Shown: positions 23,580-35,040 of the stretch, one piece after another
How positions within the stretch are numbered: position 1 is the first letter of the stretch
How the letters are laid out: each line of letters begins with the position of its first letter
Assembly: GCF_000972845.2 (NCBI RefSeq)
Contig: NC_040018.1
Span: 8,528,140-8,592,139 of the forward strand
DNA length: 64,000 nucleotides
From: Larimichthys crocea
Lineage: Eukaryota; Chordata; Actinopteri; Sciaenidae
Reading direction: 5' to 3'
Notes under the pieces: generated by a model
Seen by the model: only the letters and a program-made list of their open reading frames with translations
Databases searched by the model: none
Told to the model about the DNA's origin: nothing
Program-made: the position numbers and the translations under genes

Positions 23580-26500
23580 ATTAGACTATATTTGTAGATA
23601 TTTTGATATTCTGATGTTGAAGTCATTTGCATTTTTATATATTCATGCTAGACACTACAATTATTCAGTTTAACCTCACTTTTTTCAATTACCAAGCTTC
23701 TATAACAATAGGCTTGACAGTATTGAAATCATTATCCCAACATCAATAAGGATATTTTCCAATATTAATATCATGCCAAATTAATGCAAAATCACATAAA
23801 GCAACTGATGTTCAAAGTGATCCGTTGTTATTTTCAGATAAAACTAGGTATAACACTAGTTTTGCTGCTTTTTCTTGCTCAGAATCACTCAGAAATTTGA
23901 AATGAGGAATTAGTTTTTCTTGGTTTGGATCTACTCTGTTTCCTGCAAATGAAACGTTTACGTGACGTAAATCTGCATGCCGTGAGAATTTGTTGCTCAA
24001 AATAACGACAAAAATGTCCAAATTGACTTCATTTATTTGTTTTCTGTTACATCATTTACAAATCTGTGACCAATCAGGGTGCAAAACGCTCACACATCAT
24101 CTTGTCCAGCTGCTGAGATGGAAAAATTCTAGAAACTATGAAAACACTGTTGACAGTTCCTTTTGTCTAAATTTTAAAGGAAGATAAGAGACTCAAGACC
24201 CTTGGAAATAAAAATTTGTGACCAAACATATTTTTCATCCTCTCAGTGCTATGGAAATATGGAAATAATGATATAGAAGAATTTTTAAAAAATTGAAAAT
24301 GAATATAGACATATTTGAAATCATTTACACTGTGTGGAACCAAACTCCAGGGGTGAGAAACTCTGATTCCCTTGATTCATTTTGACTCGTCATTGTCAAG
24401 AATAACCCAATAACATTAACGATGGATCCATACGACTGTCCCAGTAAATCATGACCAGCATCCATGACTGAAGCAGCTAAATGGAATTCGGCCATCATTC
24501 ATTTTTATTATTTACACCTGTGCCTTTCTGACATGTCAAAGTGTCCTCTGTGGCTCTCCTTTAGAGGAGAGTGACCACCCAGACGTCTCCAGCGGTAGTT
24601 AAACTCTAGAATACATTACGCCTTAACACGAGGAACTAATTCAGAAGAAAACTCGGAATTAAATATTAAATCAAGTAATTAATCAAGTGAAATACCTGAG
24701 CTGTGGCCTTATTTTACTCTGATATGGTCTCACAGGGGATCGCTAACTACTCCGGGACAGGTCCACATCGATGATCAGGGATTTCTTTTTAACAATATCT
24801 ATTATGTAGTAGACTGAAAGTTTCTCCAAAGAAGGTCAAAACTTTGCTTCAGCTAAACATGTCACAGCTCAGCTTGAGCTCTCTTTACTCTTTCTCTCAT
24901 TTTAATTTGTTCTTCTCCTTCTTCTTCTTCTTCTTTCTCTTTTTGTGAAATGTCAAGTTTGGTAATATGTCAAGAGGAACAAAATTCTCAGTCCAATTAA
25001 TGCCTGAGATCACTGCAGTAGACTGAACTACTGGGAACATTCACGTGAAAATAAGAATATGAGATTTGTGCACATTCAGAAAAAAAAAAACCCAACAACA
25101 AAAAAAAACACCTTCAGAATCAATTTTTAAAAAATCATTCCAAAGTCTTCTATCAACATGCATCGTCACAGATTTGATTTGGCAGTTTGGTTGCAACATT
25201 TTGTGCACTGTGTTTATGTCTGAGCATCAGGTGAGTGAGTGTTCTAATGTCATTTTTTAGGAATATTCTGATGAATCTGCGAAATGACAACAGCAAAACC
25301 AGTGAACCTCAGTCCTCCAGAACAAACCCCCTTCATCCACCCTCCGTCTCTCTCTCTGTGGGGCTAAACTGGGCTCGGCCTGGCTAAAAGAGGGGTGGAG
25401 CAGTCTAATTCATCAGAAACAGGGTCACACACACACACACACACACACGCCTGCCTACTGGATCATTTCTGCAACCACAAAATCCCTTTAATATATTCCC
25501 AGTGCTACTTTTGAATATTAATAAAATATCAATTATTAATTTTGCCTTTGGCATGGCAAGATATACAAGTTTTAATTAGTGTACTGTACTCTTTCACAAT
25601 TAAAAAATAATTGATGTCCATACATGCGGGCATTTTGCTGTGATGGTCTTTCTTGTTGTTGTCAACAGATGAAGGCGGCAAGATGGTGCGGGCACTCTCG
25701 CTTCTTCCTCTTCTTCTCCTCCTTGTCCGCAGTTCAGATGCACTCTGGGCCCCGAGGCTATCAAGTCCTATTTTGATAAAGTGCAACATCAAAACAAGAT
25801 AATGAGACAGATTCGGGGCTTTAAAAAAATGTTGGGTGGGGACTGTGGATGGAGGAAGGGACGCTGATGAGAAGGAAGAGATTCTGTTTACGCTCGACGT
25901 TGCGATGATGCTGATATTTAGACGTTCAATCAAACTGGGCTGACCTCACCAATTGCCACCAAGATGATTATCCGGACGGCTTGTTTGACATTTACATAAT
26001 AATTAAAAAAGGAAACATGCAGAATTTGCTGTTTACTGACCAAGCGGCGCTTTTAATATTTTATATCTGTGCACATGTGAAGGCTATACGTGCCTTTACT
26101 TTGACCTTTCAGCAGTTTAGTTAGTGCTTCTGTCTCTTTCTCTCTCTATCTGTTTTGCCCTCGAGTGTGCACTTTCCTCGTGCGTGTGTGAAAATGGAGA
26201 GTGTGTGTGTGTGTGTGTGTATGTATCCTCTGCATGGTGAAGTGGCAGATGGAAGTATGAGAAGCAGGAAATCTGCTCCTGTCCTTGTCAGTTCTGCTCC
26301 ACAGAGCTCTGATAACTGAATAATAATCCTCCTAGTCTGTCTGCTGCTCTCTGCGCTCTCGTCTCCTCCCTTCTACATCTTCTGATTGTCTCTTAAAGGT
26401 TTCTTCTATCCAGGGCTTTAATTTGAGCCAGATCCATGCCCCTGATCCATCAGATGGAACAATATGCTGCTTATTGTAGCAGGTGCGCTCGGTGTAGTGT

Positions 26501-26720
26501 TGTTTATGGTTAACTGTCATGCTTGTGTTGTTCACTGTGTTCCGGACGCTGCAGTTCTGGAGTGTATCAAGAAGCACCAGCTTCACCCCTTAAACACTGC
26601 CCTCAAACCAGTTTCTTCTAACGCATGCCCACTATTTCAGCTGCTGCATGTCTGCGTGTGCTGCTTTTATGGGTTTTAAGCCAAAGATCTGTATTCTCCA
26701 TTCCCGATCACGCTATCTTG
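23580..26720. other. Non-coding sequence with microsatellites
   Basis: No gene was recognised. It contains (CA)n at 25426-25448, (GT)n at about 26199-26220, CTT-rich sequence near 24915-24935 and A-runs near 25080-25110. The 134-codon minus frame at 25529-25933 contains a short Arg-rich run and covers a unique GC-balanced block at 25620-25930, but shows no domain. Confidence 0.5.
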
Positions 26721-26721
26721 C

Positions 26722-26885
26722 ACAGCTGTGGCTCAGATGGTAAAGGCAGGTTGTGGAGTAATCGGAGGGTCGTTGGTTTAGTGCTGGGATAGGAAATGCT
26801 CTACTGCTCCTGATGAGCAGTTGGCACTTTGCATGGAAGCCTGTGCCAGTGTGTGAAAGGGTGAATATGTTAAAATGTGGAAAGA
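26722..26885 (+). mobile_element. Degenerate tRNA-derived SINE
   Basis: A tRNA-like head starts with an A-box-like TGGCTCAGATGG at 26729-26740. The B box expected about 40-50 bases downstream is mutated (region around 26770-26785). The body contains tgctcctgatgagcagttgg and ggcactttgcatggaagcct, which I recognise from a widespread fish SINE family, followed by a short gtgtgaaagggtgaata tail. With a damaged B box it should be silent. No clear target duplication was found. Confidence 0.7.
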
Positions 26886-26904
26886 TCAGATCAGAAAGCT
26901 GCTA

Positions 26905-27190
26905 TAAAGACCATAGATGGTATAAATATGGATACCCACAGGTTTCTGAAGAGCCCTATGTGAAGCTCAGGGTGTGGTGGCTCTGGTCTACCATAATATA
27001 TAATTTGAACAGGTAAGAAATTCATCATACAGTTGTCATGAACGTTGAGCGATGAAATTAGCTCTAGAGACCAAAACTATTTTTTGTACCAGGCTGTAAA
27101 CGTATTCATTTTAATACGGGGGCTGCTTTCAGTGGCTGTTTGAGGAACTGCAGTTTATGGAACTTCTGCATTGGGTTCACTTGACAGTCA
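26905..27190 (+). repeat. Dispersed repeat family C, copy 1
   Basis: A non-coding repeat starts near aaagaccatagatggtat and runs through tagagaccaaaact and ccaggctgtaaac (about 27063-27091) to about 27190. I recognise it as an abundant teleost interspersed sequence. Within this window the block 27061-27091 recurs with few changes at 51001-51043. Class (SINE or MITE) is not resolved from these two copies. Confidence 0.7.
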
Positions 27191-27298
27191 CGAGACTGTC
27201 ACTTGATAAATAGTCCAGTTAGCTTTTTTTTTCTTATACAGGTTTTGTAGTTGTGCTCATCTTTCACTAACGCCCTGCAGTCAAACTAACGGTATGAT

Positions 27299-27759
27299 TG
27301 TTATGATCCGCTCCTGGTTTTTCATTCCTCCTGCCAGCACTTTTCCACTCACCTGCCAGCCACTCCCACCTGATCAGTGCAACCACCTTCACCTGTTGTT
27401 CCCTCACCTGATATAAACCCACGCCTTCCACTCTGTCTCTGCCAGATTGTCTTCAGCAGCATGCTAAGCTCTCGCGCGTTTATCTTTCGACCCTGCCTGT
27501 CCCTGACCAGGTAACTTGACCAGCCTTCCGTCCCTGACTCCTCTGCCTGCTTGCCTCTTGTCTGTCTCCTGGTTTCTTGGGTTCCCTCCTTGGAGGTTTC
27601 TGATGGAGAGTTGGACTATTTTGGCTGGCTCTGTTGGAGACAATTTCCTGAGTACCTGCTGTGGATTTTTGCCACCCTGTTTGGCCAATAAACTGTTGGA
27701 GTGTTCCAACACTGGTCTCAGTCTGTGCTGTACTTAGGTCCAACCTCACACCCATTACA
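27299..27759 (+). mobile_element. Solo LTR 1 (LTR retrotransposon relic)
   Basis: A 461-bp block begins TGTTATGATCC and ends CCCATTACA, so has TG...CA ends. It contains a TATA-like ATATAAA at 27411-27417 and a polyadenylation signal AATAAA at 27687-27692, in the order expected for U3-R-U5. The flanking 5-base sequences are atgat (27294-27298) and ataat (27760-27764), an imperfect target duplication with one transition. No internal region or second LTR is nearby, so it is a solo LTR left by recombination. The open frames across it are coincidental. Confidence 0.8.
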
Positions 27760-27764
27760 ATAAT

Positions 27765-29484
27765 ATAAAATTCAAACAAGAAAAATGGTGTGACACATCA
27801 CTGTAATGTCCATTTTACACAAAAAACATGCAGATTTGGGTCACTTAGTCACACAATGTTGTAAGTTCGGCCTTGCTAACGTCATTGAGTGCTTGCTCAT
27901 GGTGGAAATTGTTGAGTCTATAAATAATAGACCTGCTGTATATGCAAAGTGTCATGAGATGACTTCTATTATGATTCTACACTATAAAAAAATTGAGATG
28001 ATATAAGACAACTTGTTAATGCTATCATGGATACTACAGACAGTGTTACTGCTGCAATAAACAGGCTACTTACAGTCAGACACTGTTGGTTTAACTGATA
28101 TCTTCTGTTGTGTTCAGTCAGTCCCATTCAACTGCTCAAGCTGAAAAAGTTGCAGTGGTAGTTCAGACTGTGTATGTATGTATGGGTGGTGATCATTAAC
28201 TGCTTAGTATATCACATGAAGTGGGAAAATGAAAATGCCACGGCGAGATGTAGATAATGGAATCCAGGCGTAAACTCACTGTGTGTTCTTGTTAGTAGGC
28301 TGGATGTGTTGTTAATGATCATTCACAGTACACACCATCCTGTGCAACAGGAGACCGGACACGTATATAATATACACAGTTTACACGTTGTCCACGATGT
28401 GTTGAAGTGATAACGTATAAAAATCCAAACGCGTTGCAAGACAGCATGCGCGTTTTTAGCAAAACAACTTTTACGGGATCATATAAGTATTATCCTTGTG
28501 TTATATTGTCTATATTTAGTGGTTTGAAAGGTCAGCCACAGGATGCTATGACACAAGTGCTGGGGTGAGTTCACATGCAGTCGGAAGATTCCCGCTTTGT
28601 GTTTCTGTTTGTTGTTTCCGACTGCGTAGTTTGTGAGTGCAGTGCTGTTTAAAAGCCATGCAGCTACACAGTTAGAGCCAGGGATAGACATCTGGCCCTG
28701 GACCTGGACAAGGGATGCAAACATAATGATGACAACTGATCAAAAACAGTCAGAGAGAGAGCCGATCTCACCGCTTACCACCTCCACCATCTCTGTTGCT
28801 TCACCCCTCTGATGGCCAACTGCCTGTGTTGGCTAAGTTTGCCGAGGGACGATCAGAGTCGCATGCATGTTTCAGAAGTTGGGTGTTAACTCAAATCAAA
28901 TCTACACTCGTATCATCTCATCTGGATTTTGGCCTCTGATGACACCGTTTCAAGGAGCTGTAATGCAGCAGGAGGCCTGCCACCTCCACTTTTTGACTAG
29001 CTGTCATTAACCTCACTCAAACATAAATTGTAATGCTCTCCCGTGCCGTTGCGAGCGGTGGAAAAAGAAATCGAGAACCAGGAGATTTATGACACAGACA
29101 CATCCAGGAGAGGAAGGAGAGCGAGGATAGACAGACAGAGCAGGATTTCAGAGACTCCCCTAATGGTGTTGGCATGAGATTTGAGGGTTTAATATTGCAT
29201 GCAGTTGGATTTTTTTTTTCTTTTTTGTGCAATTGACCAACATGACATGCCTAACTGTATAAATGGGCTGCTTTATGATGATAAGATCACTGGCTAATAA
29301 GATATTTATGTGACACGCTGACGGATCCATCTCCTCCCTTCCCCGTCCTACCATCTTCACGCCTCGCCGAGCCGGTGAGGATCAAACGCAAATTCTCCAA
29401 ATGGGGTCGTTAAATGGAGAGGAAATTTAATAAATTAATACTTTTTTTTTTTTTTTCAGAGGAGCTAAAAAAGAAAGATGGCAA

Positions 29485-29519
<35 letters not shown>

Positions 29520-30256
29520 AGGGAAAGAAGTTTTTAGTCCTGACAAATAGTCCAAGTGACAGAGTGTTTATAATCTTTTTTTTTTACTTTGGCTTTTTTG
29601 TACATCAGTCGTCCATTTCCTCATTTCCCCTCAGCTGCCCCCCTGAAGCCCCCCCCCGGGCATTTAAACATGGGTGTCACATGGGAAATATGTCACACAT
29701 GTCATACAGTAGCTTTTAAATGAGGATTTTGTAGCTTTTTATCGTCATAAGGAGCGAAGATGAAGCTAAAATATTATCAAATGGGATTTAAAAGACAATA
29801 ATAATTACAATAATGATAACAATAGCACAAAAGAAACATTATTATTGTGTCCTATAACCCATTCGCTGTGCGTGCCGCTGTGGTGTACGTCATGTACGTC
29901 GAACAGTTTCATGGCATACGATATTCATCTGCCATTGCTCCACTTTGTCACTGGAAATGTTGCTGCTGCTGCTGTTGTTGTCGCAGTTTTGGAAGTTTTC
30001 AGCGAAAAAAAAATGACATCACATGCAGGAGCTGCAGCTTACAGTGAAGTGAGTTCACAGTCTTCAGACATGGACTGAAAACTGTAAGATCACCTCATAA
30101 AGTGAAGGGTTCCCAAGCAGGCTTTGACAGCAGCGTACACAATATGTCTGTATGCTCCCCGACCCTGCCACATATCACTGTATATGCTCGTATACAAACA
30201 TCCTCAGGAGTGGAGATATCCAGAGGGCCCAATTAGGCGGAGACATGGAGAGCGAG

Positions 30257-30258
<2 letters not shown>
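27765..30258. other. Non-coding sequence
   Basis: No gene was recognised. A 10-bp inverted repeat (gatcattaac at 28191-28200, gttaatgatc at 28311-28320) has no extended terminal match. A (TGC)n/(TGT)n patch lies near 29957-29982. A C-rich patch is at 29640-29658 and T-runs lie near 29440-29455 and 29576-29586. Frames here are short. Confidence 0.5.
29487..29516. repeat. (AG)n microsatellite
   Basis: Fifteen AG units form a purine-only strand capable of triplex-type structure. Confidence 0.95.

Positions 30259-30300
<42 letters not shown>
30259..30300. repeat. (AG)n microsatellite
   Basis: Twenty-one AG units. Read in frame it produces the Arg-Glu run seen in two short plus-strand frames, which are not genes. 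Confidence 0.96.
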
Positions 30301-30301
<1 letters not shown>

Positions 30302-30438
30302 ATGTATCACTGTGACAGACTGTGCTCTTTGTCAACTGCCAGCCTCCGTGTTTGACTACAGGCCGCCTGTCAGCTCCAGCATGGCATCCATAACAACTCA
30401 TGTGACATCAAGTACACACGAGCAATTGCACAATACAG

Positions 30439-30472
30439 ACACACACACACACACACACACAAACACACACAC
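30439..30472. repeat. (AC)n microsatellite
   Basis: AC repeats carry one AA interruption near 30461. It lies 140 bases from the preceding AG tract. Confidence 0.95.
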
Positions 30473-33328
30473 TCTGAGTCAACGTGGCCATGCTAATTAG
30501 CCTAATGCTGGTAATGAAGAGGCCTGACATGCTAACATCTTAGGAGTGATGCTTTTCGCAAGCAGTGTAAACACATGTATGACACCCACTGACCCCCTCC
30601 TCCCACGCACACACTCATTCACACGTAGACGACGACACTTTAACACACACTTCTGGCTGCAATCTAGATGAATGTGCATCCCCCACCCGACTTAGCACAC
30701 ACACACACACGCACACACAAAAAAAACCCCACAAAAAACACCTCCCACACAGCCACCGGCAGCTCCCCGTTCATTGGCATGGTGTTTAGCACATCTGGCT
30801 GTATGGCCGCCCAATGGGATTCACACCCTAAAAAGCAAAAAAGGATCTGCAGCATAAACACATATTTATGTACAGTTCACAGCTCTATCTGTGAAATAAT
30901 GGGTTATAAATGTTCATAAAGACTCTTTTAACACTAAAAGTAAGAATCTCAGAGCGCTTCTGAAGAAAATGTGCTAATGTGGGAGAAGTTCCAGTCAAAC
31001 TGTGCTCTGAATGAAAAGTTACATTGGCTTGAATGAAATGAATGTGTGTATGTCAACGATCATTGATGTACTGTCAATCATGGTTAAAGGAAAATCACTG
31101 TCTGAATGATATAGATGCTTGCTACATGATGCCACGTGCTTAAATACATTCATTTAGTAATATATTTAGGTTTAGTTCTGCCAGTTCAAATCCAGTTTTT
31201 AGTGGCTCCAACACAAAAAAAAAATCTCTTTCAACCCTTATTGTGGAACTTGCTCAGTCCTTGGCTTTTGTGCTTATTAATATGCTTCTAAATATGCGAA
31301 TATGCTACTAAATAGTTTCCCTTTCTGTTTCCCTTTACGTTCAGAAGTTTGCACAGGGTGTTTTATTTTGAAAATCGACATGATTCTTTATGCCGTTTCT
31401 GTGTGTGACCTCGAGCTGCTCTATGCAGATTCACTAGGGCTGCTCGTGGCGTCCGTCAAAAATAGACCAGCCGCATATTCTCCGTGTTTCAGTGGGCTTT
31501 GAAACATTACGACTAGAACACCCACGATTAGCTCCGGCACACACATTGCATCTGTGGAATAAAGCCTTTATACATCCCCCTACTCTGATTAGGACAAACA
31601 AACAAAAAAATGTAACACCTGTTTTACAACTTACACTGTGTTTTCAGAATCAGAAAGCAGCTTTTGTAGCTAAACAAGATTCAAAGAGTGGCGACTCCCT
31701 GACAGAGGAATGATCTAGCTGATTGCGTCTCTTCAATTTCAATTTCAGGAGAATCGTAACCTCAATATTTCAAGCTATTGTGGCGAAGACCAAAGGGGGT
31801 TAAAATCATAAAACGCTAGTTTATGGATCTCTGGTTCTTGGAACAGTGAACAGTGTGTGTATAACTCAAGGACACTTGAAGACAAATGAGTTTTTACCCA
31901 AAGTAACACATCAGAAATGTCTTTTTGTTTCTTTAAAGTAAAAACAGGTGAAAACAATACTTAAAATGTCCTTGACCTAAGCGTCTGTGTAGACTAGCTG
32001 CCTTTCCTCTGTGGCCCTCATCCTCTCCACAGCCACAGTCCTCTCTGTCTCGTCTGTCTAGGCTATCTGAGGACACACAGTCGGGCAAAGGTACCCACTC
32101 TGCTGGGTATTTCTGTGTTGTCTTCATAGCACTCCGGCCTTTTGTTGTCTGTCTGCTGACTGGTGTGATTTCTCTCCTCGTCGGTCAGTGGCTTGCTTCC
32201 CCTGCTTCTTACCTGCTAACAGCAGGCATCAACATCTCACGCTCCTCTCGCTCTCTCACTCCGTCTGGTGGTCTTGGGGGAACGACTTGAGATTGTGGAG
32301 CCTGGGGAGCGCCGCCTGTGGTTTCTTGTTGCCTTGGTGTGGCAGCACTGCTGAGGACTCTCCTCTCCTCCTTCTCCCCGTGAATTCAGTCGTGCCCATA
32401 GGAATGCCGAGGGAGTTACATAAACAAGGTTGCCAGTCATCACCCACACCCAGTCCTAACCTGACCCCAGGCCAGTGTGTCATTCTTCTCTTGTTGTGTT
32501 GTTGTTGTTGCTAAGACACCATCTCCTTCATGCTGCTCATCTTTTTTTGGCCTACTCCTGCTAACAGGTACTTGTGCTGTGTTGGGAGACCAAATCCAGG
32601 TCCCCATCCGCCCTATAGGACTGTTTCCTTCATCTCCTGGGCCCTGCGTATTATTACCGCTTATTGGTTTAATCACAGAGTGCACAGGTGCAGGTAGAGA
32701 TAAACACAACAACAACACATGCAAAGAGAGACAGAAAGTAAAACACAACCAGGAAAGAAATGTCTATAAATGATACAAACCCACAAAACAAATACACAAA
32801 TATTAAACATAATAAATGACGAGTGACACAAATCCTGAATAGATTCAATGAAGAATTTATAAGGTTTAATAAGCGGATCCAAGACTAGGTTTAGATTTGT
32901 TAAAATGCTATCAAACCCCTGGATTCCCAACAATAGCGATGAACTGTCACTCATGCTTTGACAAGAGACATAACTGATGTGCAACCTGAAGCAAGACAGA
33001 TAAAATGTGAATAAAGTCAGGGTAAGAACTCACGTTCTCATGTCTGCTAAAAGAGTTCCCACCTCTGCTCTTCCAAAAAGATTTTAAGGAAAAATAATTC
33101 ATGAAAGCAAACTGTGCGTTAAAAAATGTAAAGAATTAAAATGACTCAAAGTTTACTTCACCGAGACATAACAATAACGAGGTTGCGGCTCGTTGCGCGC
33201 ACACTGACCATCACGGTTACGTTTTACATGAGCGCGTGAAGGTTTCGTAAGATCAGAGCATGAACTCATTCAAGAACATAGAAAGGTAGTTCATCAGGGC
33301 AAAGGCACCTGTTCTAGTTTTTCCTCTC

Positions 33329-33329
<1 letters not shown>
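30473..33329. other. Non-coding sequence
   Basis: No gene was recognised. A GC-richer block at 31970-32700 contains overlapping open frames on both strands (up to 108 codons), including a Cys/Val run from a GTTGTTGTTG patch near 32500. No domain is recognisable, and an ancient transposon remnant cannot be excluded. Confidence 0.45.

Positions 33330-33364
<35 letters not shown>
33330..33364. repeat. (CA)n microsatellite
   Basis: About seventeen uninterrupted CA units. Confidence 0.96.
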
Positions 33365-33368
<4 letters not shown>

Positions 33369-34714
33369 GAAACGTGCACAAACAAACACACACATACTCC
33401 TTCACACACCCTCTCTTTAAATCTCGGAGGAGCTGCCTGTGTACTCTATATTTATTATCCAGGGTGGCACTGTTGATAGATGAGATACCTACACAATTAC
33501 AAGGGCACAACATTGCCTTTCCAAGCTGATAGGGTGAAAAACTGGCTCCTTTCTTCTTCCCTTTGTTTTTTTTTTTCTATCCCTCCATCCAGAAGGGTGA
33601 TATACAACAATGTTTGGGGGATACATCTCGCCGACACGCTGAAATGCCCCGCACCCCGAAAAGCCCATCACCATACAAAAGGACAAACCCGAGCAGGTCA
33701 AACGGGAGAAGCAGTGACTTCCTTCAGCGTGGTATCCATCTAGAGGAGGGGGGGGGGATCTCTTGCTGCCGTGTGTGTTGTCACGGCATAGTATATGAAC
33801 AAACATGGCATACACACACAAATACACACCGACACGAGCATGGACAGAGTGCAGCTGCAGCCAGGGGGGCCCACAGCGGCATTAATCTCCATCCAGCTGA
33901 GATTTGTGAAGCTGGGAGATTGAGAGCAGGCCGATGATGCCGGGTGTGTCAAGGAGGACATCTTGGAAGCATGATGTTGAGCTATGTTCCTGCAGCCTGC
34001 CGGGGGGGAGGAGGAGGCGGTGGGGGAGAGGCATCGACATATAAAATGGTTGTAAATTTGCATTAGACTCAATCCATCATCATAGGACAGGGCGGGGGGG
34101 GGGTGAGAGACACAGAGGCGAAAAGAGAGTGACTGGAAAAGCAGGAGAAAAAGGAAAGAGGGAGAAGGAGGAGGTGTACATGGCGGTGGTTGAGGAGGTG
34201 GCGCGACACTGAGCAGCCTGCTCTGCTGTAATGCAGCGCTGAGGCCGGCCCTCTCCTCCTCCTCTCTGACAGATTCCTATTTAAGTGACTGTGAATGCAA
34301 CAATTCCACAAATAATTTGTCAAGCCGTGCACAGCTGAACTGGCTCTGAACCCGGCTCGCTCGCTCCTTCTCCTCCCACTCTCTTGCTCACTCGATCGCC
34401 AACTACTCACACACACACACACACACACACGCACGTGCACAAAAGCAATAATCTTTATCAAAATGTGCATAGTTTAATGTAAACATACAAAAAGCCGTTG
34501 TTCCTTTTGCTTTATTTAAATGAGGTTGTTTTTTTTTCTGTGTGTGGTCTATATGTTGTGTCTATAATGTCTGTGTAATGAAATTCATGGAAGATAGATT
34601 TGCCTGAATGAAAGGAAGGTTTTCCTAAGTGGAGTCTGGACTGCGCCCAACATGGGTCCAAAAGGGTACTTCATAGATTAGCCAGTGAGATAACTAAAAT
34701 GCAGCACTTCAGTT
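33365..34714. other. Non-coding sequence, G-rich patches
   Basis: No gene was recognised. G-runs occur at about 33749-33759, 34001-34033 and 34091-34101. (CA)n lies at about 34407-34430. Overlapping frames of up to 133 codons on the minus strand pass through GA/CT-rich sequence and the CA tract and have no domain. The block 33870-34070 is unique and could be regulatory. Confidence 0.45.
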
Positions 34715-35040
34715 TATTTATGGTTTATTTGATCGGGACAGATACAGTGTAGTTAGTGTCATGGTGTTTATGGCAGATGCTAATTTGCATCACCCGTCCC
34801 TAGAAGGGCTTTTATGAAACAGGAAATTAAAGAAAAGTAAAAGTAAAAAAAAAGCCTCTGCAAATTTCAAATGATCCAAGGAGTCGTTGCACCTTTCACA
34901 GAACAGAATGTTTGGGCAAAAGATGTTTTGCAGAATGAGACTTTCTAACCGCCTCTTGAAGCCACTTTTGTAGATCTGATGCAGCTCAGTATTTTGATAT
35001 ATTTGCAGAAAGGCTGAGGAGGAAAGTCCAATTTGAACAT
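34715..35040 (-). mobile_element. Probable LINE 3'-end fragment (minus strand)
   Basis: Read on the minus strand, the segment ends with gtcccgatcaaataaaccat near 34720-34740, preceded by a gatgcaaattagcat-type stretch. This arrangement is familiar from 3' ends of fish LINEs of the L2 type. Upstream on that strand, about 34925-34995, a short frame includes SGFKRRLESLILQN, compatible with the last residues of a reverse transcriptase ORF. The match is partial and decayed, so family and left/right limits are uncertain. Confidence 0.45.

Noticed and set aside
25529..25933. 134-codon minus-strand frame with Arg-rich run
   Set aside because: The Arg run comes from a CTT/CCT-rich patch; no domain and poor start context.
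28191..28320. 10-bp inverted repeat gatcattaac/gttaatgatc as a MITE
   Set aside because: The match does not extend, no target duplication flanks it, and a 10-bp AT-rich pair about 110 bases apart is not compelling.
31180..31200. B-box-like agttcaaatcc, possible tRNA gene or SINE
   Set aside because: No A box at the right distance upstream and no cloverleaf potential.
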